NCBI GenBank assembly: GCA_025457785.1
Contig: JALOTS010000021.1
Coordinates: forward strand, 1 to 14,153
DNA length: 14,153 nucleotides
Source: Pontiellaceae bacterium
GTDB lineage: Bacteria; Verrucomicrobiota; Kiritimatiellia; Kiritimatiellales; Tichowtungiaceae
Direction of reading: 5' to 3'
The notes beneath the pieces are model-generated. The model was not told the origin of the DNA. It made no database searches and saw only the letters and a list, made by a program, of their open reading frames with translations. Shown piece after piece: positions 7,102 to 14,105 of this stretch. A program made the translations under genes and the position numbers. Every line of letters starts with the position of its first letter. The stretch's first letter is position 1.

Positions 7102-10100
7102 GTGAAACGGATTGTATCCATTCTTTTTCTTAGCGGCATTCTGCTGAGTTCGGCGAATGCCGCCATACTCTGGACGGAAGGGTTTGAAAACACCTTTCCG
7201 CCCGCCGGGTGGATTACAAACTCCATCGACCAAAACAGCACCTACGCCTTCAACGGTACCTACAGTGCCCGGCTGAATGCGATCGGCGATTATCTGATCA
7301 CTCCGCAACTGACGCAGGGCAAGACGCTGATTTTCTGGACCTACACGACTGCGTCCGATCCGCTCATTGTTGTTGAACATTCCGCCGGCACCAACGGCCC
7401 GTGGACCGAAGCCGCAGAAAGTCCCTTCTCCGGATACACGGAACAATGGAACGGGCAGTTTATTGATTTGACCTCTCTCGGCGATGTGTTTGTCCGTTTC
7501 CGGAAAAGCGGCACCGGCACACTCTACATCGATGATGTTTCGCTCGAAGTTGACGATGTCATACCGGGTAATCATCCGCCGGTGCTGGATATGATCGGAA
7601 ACCAATCGCTGACGGTCAGTAACACGCTCAGCTTTTCTGTCACCGCCTCAGATGCGGATAACGACGCGATTGTTCTTTCGGCCAGCAATCTGCCGCCGGG
7701 CGCGGTGTTCAACACCGTGACGAATGCAGGCGGTGTCACCAACCTGTTTATCTGGAGCAATGCCTCGCCGACCGGCACGTACACCACAACCTTCTGCGCG
7801 GCGGACGGCATCACCAACGATTTTGAAACCATCACCATCACCGTGACGGATATTCCCGTCATCCCGCTGACCGGCGCAGTCTGGAATGTCACGTATAACT
7901 GCCCGCAACAGCTTTCCTCCGGCACAGCCCTTGATCAGTTCGGCATCCGTGACGCGCTGATTGCGCGAATTAACGCGCTGCAAAACGGAAACTCCGCGAC
8001 GCTCACGACCTTTACCTTTTCGGCGGATGAAGGAGCGGGTGCCGTGATCAACGCCATCAGCGCGGCGCTCGACCGGGGCGCACACATCAATTTTATTGCC
8101 GACGGCGGCATCACTCTCGGAACCGTTTATGGCGGAACCAACTCCCTGCTTTCCCTTTCGTTGCGGCCATCCAACCCGCTGACTCTGGCCGTTTCCGGCT
8201 CCTCCGGCGGCATCATGCACGACAAGCTCGGGCTGTTTGATTACGGCGGAACCAATCAATGGGTGTTCACCGCCTCATGGAACTTCACGCTGGCGGCGAG
8301 CGCCAACCAGTGGAACATTGCACTTGAAGCACGCAGTCCATCGCTTTATGCCATCTATACCAACGAAACCGCAGAATTCCTTGCGAACCGCTTCCATGAC
8401 AACCCCGCAAAATCTCACGCGCACGACGGCGCCGCCTTTACACTCGACGGCTCGTGGGGAACCAATTTCGTCCGCTTTGCCCCCTACCCCGACTCAACAC
8501 AAGGCGGCAATAACGCCGAGCGCGACATCACCAACCTGATCGCGCAGGCTCAGAGCGAAATTGTCTTTGCGCTCAATAAACTGAACCGCACACCGATCCG
8601 CGATGCGCTGATCGCCGCCGCCAATCGCGGCGTAAGCGTCAAGGGCGTCATGCCGAAGAGCGACACCGATCCCGGAGGGGTCTCTGCCGTCCTATACAGC
8701 GATCTGACCAATTCCGCCAGCTACTCCACCACCAATATCGTTCAGTTTTTCCCGGCCTATTCCAAAGCAGATTACTCGGCGCTCGATGCAGGCGAACCCG
8801 ATCTGATTCACGCCAAGTATATGGTGATTGATCCGGAGAGCACCAACGCCGTTGTCATTCACGGCTCGGCCAACTGGACCTATTCCGCACTGGTGAGCGA
8901 TAACGATAATGACGAAAATATAGTTTTCCTGCGCCACAACGGAATCGCCGAAAAATTCTATAAACATTTTCAGCGCATCACCGGAACCGGTTTGTTCGCG
9001 GGAGGCAACTCAACCGTCGCCGAGTGGAATTTCACTGCGAGTAATCAGGCCTCCGGCGGACTTGCGGTGAATTCGACCCAAACCGTTAACCGCGTTCCCG
9101 CTCCTGCGGCCTACGATGCGATCAACGGAACGCTTTCGTGCGGCGAATGGAATAACGGCGCCGGAACCAAATATTGGGAAACATCCTTCTCCACAGAAAA
9201 GCACACTGCCATCAAAGTCTCTTCCGTCCAGACCGCCAGCTCTACCGGCCCGGCCTTTTTTAAACTGCAATATAAAATCGGCGCAGACAGCACTTATGCG
9301 GACGTGACCAACGCAACGGTTCGGGTTCCAAACGGCGGAAACGGACTGCTTACCCGTGTGTCGCTTCCCGATCTTTGCAATAACCAGCCCGTCATTTTTC
9401 TCCGCTGGATCATGACCGACAACACCTCCGCACGCGGCTACGATGCAGTTCAATCCGGTGGAAAGGGCCGCATGGACAACATCCTCGTCACCGGAACCGC
9501 CCACGACCTGCCGCCGGTGCTCGACCCCATCGACGCGCAAACCGTCTTCGAAATGGAAGCCCTCACTTTTTCCGTCACCGCATCCGATCCAACAGATCAC
9601 GATCCCTTCACGCTGAGTGCAGCCAATCTGCCGCCCGGCGCGATTTTTACCAACGGACTGTTTACCTGGAGCTGCGCCGCTCCATCCGGTTCATACACCG
9701 TCACATTCTACGCAACAGACAAAGACGGCACCGACAGCGAAACCGTCGTCATCACCGTCATCCCGCGCCCGAAACTGCTGATTTCTGAAATTGCCGATCC
9801 CGCTGAAACCGGCGGCGATGCCTACCGCTTCGTAGAACTTTATAACGCCGGAAGCGAAACGATAGATCTGGCCGCCGACAACTGGACACTCAGCAAACAG
9901 GTCAACGGCGGGAGCTGGTACAACATTCCACTGATTGGAACCCTTTCGCCGGGCGCCGTCTGGGTGGTCGCATACAACAGTGCCGATTTTCAGGACGCTT
10001 ATGGTTTTGCGCCTGATCAGGAAAGTTCCACCGTCAGCGGCAACGGCGACGACGGCTGGTTTCTCTACTACGGCGGCAGCCGCACCAACGGTATCCTGAT

Positions 10101-11949
10101 CGATTGCTACGGCGAATTCGATACCGACGGCACAGATACCGACTGGGACTACGAAGACAGCCGCGCTGAACGGAACAACAGCGTTCAGCAACCGAACCCC
10201 GTCTGGACAGCCTCCGAATGGACAATCACCCCCGGAGCGGAAACCGGTGTCATGACCCCCGGCACGCACGGCCCGGCTCCGGAATTCCAAGGATTGGAAA
10301 ATCCGTTCGTCTTCCTGGGCGACAATTTGAACCTGACCGTCACGGCGGTTAATACCGTCCGCACCGATGTCATCACACTCTCCGCCACCGCCCTGCCAGC
10401 CGGCGCGAACTTCTTGACGGCAACGGGAACCAACATCGTCAGCAGCACGCTCAATTGGAACAGCCCGACCGCCGGGGTTTACACCGCAACCTTCGCCGCC
10501 GCCGGATCAGTTGGAACAATCACCACCTCCATCACCATCACCGTTTCCAGCAGCTCGCGAATCGAAGGCCCTTTCCACGGCTGGAGCGGCGACACGATTT
10601 TTAAACTGGAAAACGGACAGTTCTGGCAGCAGTGCGAGCCTGACTCTAAAACCGTTTCGCCCGCGTTGTACCGCCCGCTCGCAACCATCACAAATGTTTT
10701 CGGAAAACGGCGCATGACCGTAACCAATGTCACGGGTTATGTAATCGTCGAGCGGCTGACGGTTTTCGAAAGTGCCGTCACCAATGCCTTCACCGGATTG
10801 CATCACGAAAACGTTTACCGGCTCGCCGATGGCACGGCATGGGAGCAGATCAGCTTTGAAAATATTTCCGACGCGTCCTCGCCGGTTACGGCATGGCGCT
10901 GGATAAAAAATAACACGCAGCAGCTTCGCTTTATTGATCGCAATAACATCGTGATCGGCACCTGTACCGTGAAGCCTGCCGGCGTGCCGGTCAACGCGCC
11001 AATCATTACTGAAATCGACGGCTGGTTCCGCGGCTGGCAGAACAAACGGGTTTTCGCGCTCGCCAATGGACAGTTCTGGCAGCAGACCTCGACCGACAGT
11101 TCATCGCAAACGCTCTACCGCCCGGCAGTTGTTCTCACCAACTGGCTGCAAACCGGCAACTGGCGGATGAGCCTCGCAGGACAGCCCGGGTACGTCTCCG
11201 TTCAGCAGCTCACCAACGTCACCCGCACCGCCATTGACGGCTATTTCTACGGCTTCGGCCTCCGAAAAATCTATCCTCTTTCCAACGGAAGCTGGTGGCG
11301 GCAGACCTCGCAGGATGTCTCCGCCTCCACGCGCCTCAACCCGGAAATTTTCATCTGGAACGACAACGGAACCGCTTATCTGGAAATGCCCGACGAAGGC
11401 CGTCGCGTCACCGCCGAACAATTGAATGTCTGTGTCGAAAGCACGGTCACCAACACCTTCAGCGGCCTGCACCATGGGAATCTCTACCGGCTTGCCGGCG
11501 CGGGCGACTGGCTGCAGCTCAGCTTTGAAAATGTCCGCACCAATCTCGCTGCACCGCAGGTCATGCTCTGGGCCGAAGGGTCGCAGACCAACCTGCTGGC
11601 ACGCGATGGACGCGATGTCGCTATCGGTACCTGCATCGTCGCCGATCCAGCAGGCGACACCGACAACGACGGACTGAACAACACCGATGAAATCCTCGCC
11701 GGCGTTGACCCGCTCGATCCAGAATCCATTTTTCGGACCTCTGTCCTCCGACCTCCGGCCTCCGGTTCTGTCTTAACGTGGAGTGCCGTTGAAGGCCGCA
11801 TCTACACCATCGAATGGACACCTTCTTTGAGCGAGCCGTTCCACCCCTTGGAAACCGGTATCACCTGGCCGCAAAACACCTGGACCGACACCGTTCACTC
11901 CGCCGAAACCAAGGGCTTCTACCGCATCCGCGTCCGCCTCGCGGAATAA
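7102..11949 (+). CDS. Giant secreted multidomain protein with a two-HKD phospholipase-D-like region
   Basis: A 1615-residue protein with a GTG start 12 bp after the secretin stop, so probably co-transcribed; its ribosome site is weak (cggaaa). A signal peptide ends near ANA (about residue 20). Domains: jelly-roll of the choice-of-anchor J type (21-150, WTEGFEN, YIDDVSLEV); Ig-like domain (158-251); phospholipase-D superfamily region (about 254-630) with two HxKxxxxD motifs, H373/K375/D380 followed by FTASWNF, and H570/K572/D577 followed by HGSANWT; a beta-rich domain (641-800); Ig-like (804-890); lamin-tail-like domain (892-1050, LLISEIADP, FVELYNAGSETIDL); Ig-like (1059-1151); five copies of a ~70-residue module (1154-1515); DTDNDGLNN calcium-binding motif (1519); and a C-terminal domain ending KGFYRIRVRLAE. 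Both HKD motifs are intact, so hydrolysis of phosphodiester bonds (lipid or nucleic acid) is plausible; the substrate is unknown. The repeats and end domain suggest surface or matrix attachment. Confidence 0.9.
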   Translation: MKRIVSILFLSGILLSSANAAILWTEGFENTFPPAGWITNSIDQNSTYAFNGTYSARLNAIGDYLITPQLTQGKTLIFWTYTTASDPLIVVEHSAGTNGPWTEAAESPFSGYTEQWNGQFIDLTSLGDVFVRFRKSGTGTLYIDDVSLEVDDVIPGNHPPVLDMIGNQSLTVSNTLSFSVTASDADNDAIVLSASNLPPGAVFNTVTNAGGVTNLFIWSNASPTGTYTTTFCAADGITNDFETITITVTDIPVIPLTGAVWNVTYNCPQQLSSGTALDQFGIRDALIARINALQNGNSATLTTFTFSADEGAGAVINAISAALDRGAHINFIADGGITLGTVYGGTNSLLSLSLRPSNPLTLAVSGSSGGIMHDKLGLFDYGGTNQWVFTASWNFTLAASANQWNIALEARSPSLYAIYTNETAEFLANRFHDNPAKSHAHDGAAFTLDGSWGTNFVRFAPYPDSTQGGNNAERDITNLIAQAQSEIVFALNKLNRTPIRDALIAAANRGVSVKGVMPKSDTDPGGVSAVLYSDLTNSASYSTTNIVQFFPAYSKADYSALDAGEPDLIHAKYMVIDPESTNAVVIHGSANWTYSALVSDNDNDENIVFLRHNGIAEKFYKHFQRITGTGLFAGGNSTVAEWNFTASNQASGGLAVNSTQTVNRVPAPAAYDAINGTLSCGEWNNGAGTKYWETSFSTEKHTAIKVSSVQTASSTGPAFFKLQYKIGADSTYADVTNATVRVPNGGNGLLTRVSLPDLCNNQPVIFLRWIMTDNTSARGYDAVQSGGKGRMDNILVTGTAHDLPPVLDPIDAQTVFEMEALTFSVTASDPTDHDPFTLSAANLPPGAIFTNGLFTWSCAAPSGSYTVTFYATDKDGTDSETVVITVIPRPKLLISEIADPAETGGDAYRFVELYNAGSETIDLAADNWTLSKQVNGGSWYNIPLIGTLSPGAVWVVAYNSADFQDAYGFAPDQESSTVSGNGDDGWFLYYGGSRTNGILIDCYGEFDTDGTDTDWDYEDSRAERNNSVQQPNPVWTASEWTITPGAETGVMTPGTHGPAPEFQGLENPFVFLGDNLNLTVTAVNTVRTDVITLSATALPAGANFLTATGTNIVSSTLNWNSPTAGVYTATFAAAGSVGTITTSITITVSSSSRIEGPFHGWSGDTIFKLENGQFWQQCEPDSKTVSPALYRPLATITNVFGKRRMTVTNVTGYVIVERLTVFESAVTNAFTGLHHENVYRLADGTAWEQISFENISDASSPVTAWRWIKNNTQQLRFIDRNNIVIGTCTVKPAGVPVNAPIITEIDGWFRGWQNKRVFALANGQFWQQTSTDSSSQTLYRPAVVLTNWLQTGNWRMSLAGQPGYVSVQQLTNVTRTAIDGYFYGFGLRKIYPLSNGSWWRQTSQDVSASTRLNPEIFIWNDNGTAYLEMPDEGRRVTAEQLNVCVESTVTNTFSGLHHGNLYRLAGAGDWLQLSFENVRTNLAAPQVMLWAEGSQTNLLARDGRDVAIGTCIVADPAGDTDNDGLNNTDEILAGVDPLDPESIFRTSVLRPPASGSVLTWSAVEGRIYTIEWTPSLSEPFHPLETGITWPQNTWTDTVHSAETKGFYRIRVRLAE
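10561..11649 (+). repeat. Five tandem ~70-residue protein modules (A-B-A-A-B)
   Basis: Inside the giant protein, residues 1154-1515 hold five related modules starting near residues 1154, 1224, 1303, 1376 and 1447. Type A (1, 3, 4) reads I-x-G-x-F-x-G-[WF] then a [KR]xFxLxNGQFWQQ-like strand; type B (2, 5) reads [AT]-V-T-N-x-F-x-G-L-H-H-x-N-x-Y-R-L-A then W-x-Q-x-SFEN and ends IGTC. Modules 1 and 3 share 17 identical bases (gacagttctggcagcag), so the duplication is partly visible at DNA level. I do not recognise a named domain; a WxQ-rich beta fold for binding is a guess. Confidence 0.8.
11737..11764. repeat. Four tandem 7-bp units in the 3' part of the giant gene
   Basis: Units acctctg, tcctccg, acctccg and gcctccg follow each other without gaps and encode the stretch TSVLRPPAS between the calcium-binding motif and the C-terminal domain. 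Because 7 is not a multiple of 3, gain or loss of one unit would shift the frame and remove the last ~60 residues. Similar GGAGGTC-type microrepeats often lie between genes, so this may be an inserted repeat that stayed in frame. Confidence 0.7.
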
Positions 11950-11980
11950 AAAACCGTGACTGAAAACCGTGCACGAATTG

Positions 11981-12029
11981 GCCACAAAGGGCACAAGATG
12001 CGCAAGAGGGACATTTTGACAGAATAATT
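11981..12029 (+). repeat. Intergenic repeat: 10-bp-periodic CRCAAA block plus gacagaataatt
   Basis: Successive 10-mers gccacaaagg, gcacaagatg and cgcaagaggg show a ~10-bp period, followed by acattttgac and the 12-mer gacagaataatt (12018-12029), whose reverse complement lies at the pflX start. The same type of periodic block recurs at 12937-13001 and 13913-13952. No gene is visible between 11950 and 12199 and there is no strong terminator after the giant gene. Confidence 0.55.
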
Positions 12030-12058
12030 GATGTCAGACCTGAGGTATTCCGAAAGTG

Positions 12059-12077
12059 CTTTTTGTAATTCAAAAAG
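12059..12077. repeat. AT-rich inverted repeat
   Basis: ctttttg (12059-12065), loop taatt, caaaaag (12071-12077): a perfect 7-bp stem between the giant gene and the ParB-like gene. Too weak in GC and without a following T-run on either strand to call a terminator. Confidence 0.35.
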
Positions 12078-12124
12078 AAGCGCAGCGGCAATGATGGGAG
12101 CGGTTGGGTTAAAAATGACTCAAT

Positions 12125-12145
12125 GGGCGGGCTGACCCTGGCCCC
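12125..12145 (+). repeat. REP-like GC-rich 21-mer, copy 1
   Basis: Core gcgggctgaccctggcccc. It matches the second copy (13052-13072) at 15 of 21 positions in the same orientation; differences are mostly G/A or C/T. The gggcgg at its start also pairs with ccgccc at 12152-12157. It lies 55 bases beyond the 3' end of the ParB-like gene. The sequence type recalls REP elements mobilised by RAYT transposases, but no such transposase gene is present. Confidence 0.5.
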
Positions 12146-12199
12146 AAAAAACCGCCCGCTGTCTATCCTCTGGCCCCGGAGTCCTTTTATCATTACGCT

Positions 12200-12877
12200 T
12201 TATATATCCATTAATGATTTAAGCTTATCATCAAGCATCTTCTGACATTCGCGCGCCCAACTTATTCCTTCTTTTAGTTTTTCAGGATCATCAATGCTTA
12301 CAACTTCATAGCCTAGATTTTTTGCCGCCCGCGACTTTTTTTGGACAAGAGGAACTGTGTGCGACTCAACACGATCATACAGAATAACACAAGCAACGGA
12401 TCTCCGCCCGATCCACCCATCTATTGGAATTTTTACATCGAATAAGGTGGAGGTTTTGAGTTGACCCGGATCGCAGGAAAGAAAATCTGTCATTGTTAGA
12501 GCCGAATAAGCACGCGCAGACATATTTGCCGCCTGCCTTAAATCGTTGATTCCTTGAAGTCCCTTTAAAAAATCCAAATGAGGAAACGAAGGAATCTCTC
12601 CACGCTGTTCCAAAGATAAAAGTAACCCCTGATCTTCTGCACGATTCAGGCACAGAGCACGAATCACTCGATTCCTGACAGCAAGCAGGTAACCCCTGCA
12701 ATGGCCATCGAGTATTAGAAATGAATTGCTAAAAGACCGCGTTACAATAATCGGCGGTAATGGGGCGTTCTCATTCAGCTCTTTTTCGTAGTGATTATAC
12801 ACCGCCGATATCTTATCAAAGTCGGGTGGTAGCGTTACAACCAACTCACTGTAGTTTTTTATCGCAACTTCTTTCAT
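12200..12877 (-). CDS. ParB/Srx-fold domain protein (orphan)
   Basis: A 225-residue, probably cytoplasmic protein. Residues 38-75 (APLPPIIVTRSFSNSF, then LILDGHCRGYLLAVRN and VIRALCL) match the ParB/sulfiredoxin fold, where the strand-D-G-H-x-R segment (D57, G58, H59, R61) lines the nucleotide-binding site; the fourth position is Cys60 rather than the usual His or Thr. The fold includes CTP-binding ParB proteins, nucleases and the ADP-dependent serine kinase SerK, so activity cannot be assigned. Residues 95-140 look helical (LDFLKGLQGINDLRQAANMSARA), and the rest has no motif I recognise. There is no ParA gene and no parS-like cluster, so chromosome segregation is unlikely. ATG 12877 is used; no good Shine-Dalgarno is seen. 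The gene is far richer in A/T than its left neighbours (22 G/C in 12541-12600), a sign of horizontal acquisition. Same strand as the HEPN-like gene 172 bp upstream. Confidence 0.75.
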   Translation of the reverse strand: MKEVAIKNYSELVVTLPPDFDKISAVYNHYEKELNENAPLPPIIVTRSFSNSFLILDGHCRGYLLAVRNRVIRALCLNRAEDQGLLLSLEQRGEIPSFPHLDFLKGLQGINDLRQAANMSARAYSALTMTDFLSCDPGQLKTSTLFDVKIPIDGWIGRRSVACVILYDRVESHTVPLVQKKSRAAKNLGYEVVSIDDPEKLKEGISWARECQKMLDDKLKSLMDI

Positions 12878-12936
12878 AAGATAAATTCACTCTGCGCTTC
12901 CCCGCAAATACTCCCATTTATTTTTTGCTACCAAAA

Positions 12937-13001
12937 CCACAAGAATTCACAAAAAACCAACTTCAATTTTCTGCCGCAAAAAATCGCAAAAATTGCAAAA
13001 A
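12937..13001 (+). repeat. Two periodic CRCAAA-type repeat blocks
   Basis: cacaagaatt then cacaaaaaac (12938-12957), and cgcaaaaaat, cgcaaaaatt, gcaaaaacat (12975-13004): two blocks of the same ~10-bp-periodic kind as at 11981. They fill the gap between the two minus-strand island genes. No terminator or clear promoter is visible in this gap. Confidence 0.5.
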
Positions 13002-13049
13002 CATCCCCACCAACTACAACCATCAACTTTCCCGAACCCCGATGACGAA

Positions 13050-13841
13050 TTAAGCGGACTGGCCCCGACCCCGATCCTTCCCTCTACCGTCCTCATGCCA
13101 ATAGTCGTCAGTCAAGTATACAAAACAATCCCAGCAATACGTTTTATCACCACACTCTTTTACGTCATCTTCAAACATAAGTTTTTCGCAACGGTCGCAA
13201 AAACCCAACACCTCCCGATGACCACAAACAAAACACGCGCCTTCATTTAAATATTCTGGCGCACATAAGGCATTCCATCCACATTTCGGACAGGTCAAAA
13301 TATACTCACTGGCAAAATCTTTCCCCTTAAGGCGCTCTTGAGCCCTTCGAAAAAGCTCCTGGCCATACTTTTCAATTTCTATTGCGGCATGCCAAAGATT
13401 CTGATCGATATAGGTATCAATTGGATCCTCAAGATGATTTCGATGAAAATCCACAAGAAAGCCGAGCAATTTTGCGAAAGCTGCTTTGACTTCAAGAGGC
13501 TTCACCTCATATTCATGATGGATAATATTATTTCTTAAGATGATCGCCATTGTGAGAGAATTATTTTCATCTTCTGACAACTCGAACGACCAAATCCGAT
13601 TCAATCTATTTATGGCTTCTTTTGGCGAAACCGTTTCTTTTGGGTTATCAATATTTTTATAAATAAACAAGGGGTGTTCATTTCGGAGGAGCTCTTTTAA
13701 ACTGAGTTCAATCCCCTGCACCAAATGAATGATTGCAAATTTCCATTGATGCGGATCGTTCTCAGCCTGAATGGCTTTACTCAAAGCCTCTTCAATAAAA
13801 CTTCGGGCATTATCAACCAAATTCAGTTTTAGAGATCTCAT
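13050..13841 (-). CDS. HEPN-like protein with C-terminal double zinc-ribbon-like region
   Basis: A 263-residue protein without signal peptide. The first ~140 residues are predicted helical; KFAIIHLVQGIELSLKELL (34-52) and ILRNNIIHHEYEV (101-113) contain an Rx4H motif (R103, H108) in the RNxxxH form typical of HEPN domains, many of which are RNases in toxin-antitoxin and phage-defence systems. Residues 181-240 hold two four-cysteine sets: C184-P-K-C187 with C203-F-V-C206, and C215-D-R-C218 with C236-W-D-C239, plus C193 and C230, consistent with two zinc ribbons. A good ribosome site (aaggga, complement of 13847-13852) lies 5 bases from ATG 13841, fixing the start. The last 12 residues (GRGKDRGRGQSA) and stop codon come from the REP-like 21-mer and its flank. 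AT-rich like its downstream neighbour, the ParB/Srx protein on the same strand. Whether it is a nuclease is inference; a housekeeping role is possible. Confidence 0.75.
   Translation of the reverse strand: MRSLKLNLVDNARSFIEEALSKAIQAENDPHQWKFAIIHLVQGIELSLKELLRNEHPLFIYKNIDNPKETVSPKEAINRLNRIWSFELSEDENNSLTMAIILRNNIIHHEYEVKPLEVKAAFAKLLGFLVDFHRNHLEDPIDTYIDQNLWHAAIEIEKYGQELFRRAQERLKGKDFASEYILTCPKCGWNALCAPEYLNEGACFVCGHREVLGFCDRCEKLMFEDDVKECGDKTYCWDCFVYLTDDYWHEDGRGKDRGRGQSA
13052..13072 (+). repeat. REP-like GC-rich 21-mer, copy 2
   Basis: Core gcggactggccccgacccc, directly preceded by gaatta, which gives the TAA stop of the HEPN-like gene on the minus strand. 15 of 21 positions agree with copy 1 at 12125-12145. 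The two copies lie in the same orientation on both sides of the ParB-like gene. Confidence 0.5.
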
Positions 13842-13957
13842 AAATATCCCTTGCTCCGCTAACTAATTTCCCAAAGACATTCTTAACTACAACCTGTGCT
13901 TTCGCTTTCCTCTAGCGATCCTTTTTTGCGCTCCCTGCGTTCTTTCGCGGTTCAAAT
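13842..13957. other. Gene-free stretch upstream of the HEPN-like gene
   Basis: Contains the HEPN-like ribosome site (13847-13852) and a periodic repeat block. A promoter for the minus-strand gene should be here but I see no match I would defend. One reading frame on the minus strand is open for about 34 codons across the HEPN start but has no start codon. Confidence 0.5.
13913..13952 (-). repeat. Periodic CGCAAA-type repeat block, inverted orientation
   Basis: On the minus strand it reads accgcgaaag, aacgcaggga, gcgcaaaaaa, ggatcgc: the same ~9-10-bp-periodic pattern as the blocks at 11981 and 12937-13001 but in opposite orientation. Such gcgttctttcgcggtt strings are familiar from intergenic DNA in many environmental genomes (from memory, not searched). 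Confidence 0.55.
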
Positions 13958-14105
13958 CTAAATTAGGGTTTCCTTCGCAGTCATTTCCTCATACAGCTTA
14001 AACAAATTGCTCCAGTCGTTCTTCGTCGAAGGCGAAGGGTTTACTCTGGTAAATGCGGTCCACGGCGGCGGTGGATGCGTTGTTCTTAGCCGGTTTTCTT
14101 ACCAT
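13958..14105 (-). pseudogene. Frameshifted small gene fragment
   Basis: From ATG 14105 the frame reads 35 residues (MVRKPAKNNASTAAVDRIYQ, then SKPFAFDEERLEQFV) and stops at 13998. Dropping one T in the caatttg run restores LEQLFKLYEEMTAKETLI with a stop at 13958, giving a smooth 48-residue product. This looks like the N-terminal end of a gene broken by a one-base insertion and cut off by the adjacent repeat. aggggatc lies about 10 bases before the ATG. Family not recognised. The alternative is that the short ORF is chance. Confidence 0.4.

Noticed and set aside
7648..8259. Minus-strand frame of 203 codons inside the giant gene, and similar ones near 9010-9600 and 9691-10290
   Set aside because: All lie antisense to conserved domains of the giant protein; products are Gly/Arg/Val-rich without motifs.
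12141..12160. Terminator for the ParB-like gene on the minus strand (gcgggcggtttttt)
   Set aside because: The T-run has no complementary stem directly before it; the only pairing (gggcgg/ccgccc) puts the T-run in the loop.
12100..12199. Integron attC-like core gttgggt at 12103-12109, given two cassette-like genes bracketed by repeats
   Set aside because: No paired core site of the opposite type was found at a suitable distance and the expected imperfect fold is absent; no integrase gene is visible.
12200..12877. Plasmid-type ParABS partition locus
   Set aside because: No ParA gene, no parS-like palindromes and no helix-turn-helix region typical of ParB; only the N-terminal fold is suggested.
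12937..13004. CRISPR array, because of regularly spaced repeats
   Set aside because: Units are only about 10 bp with no spacers of 25-45 bp and no cas genes.
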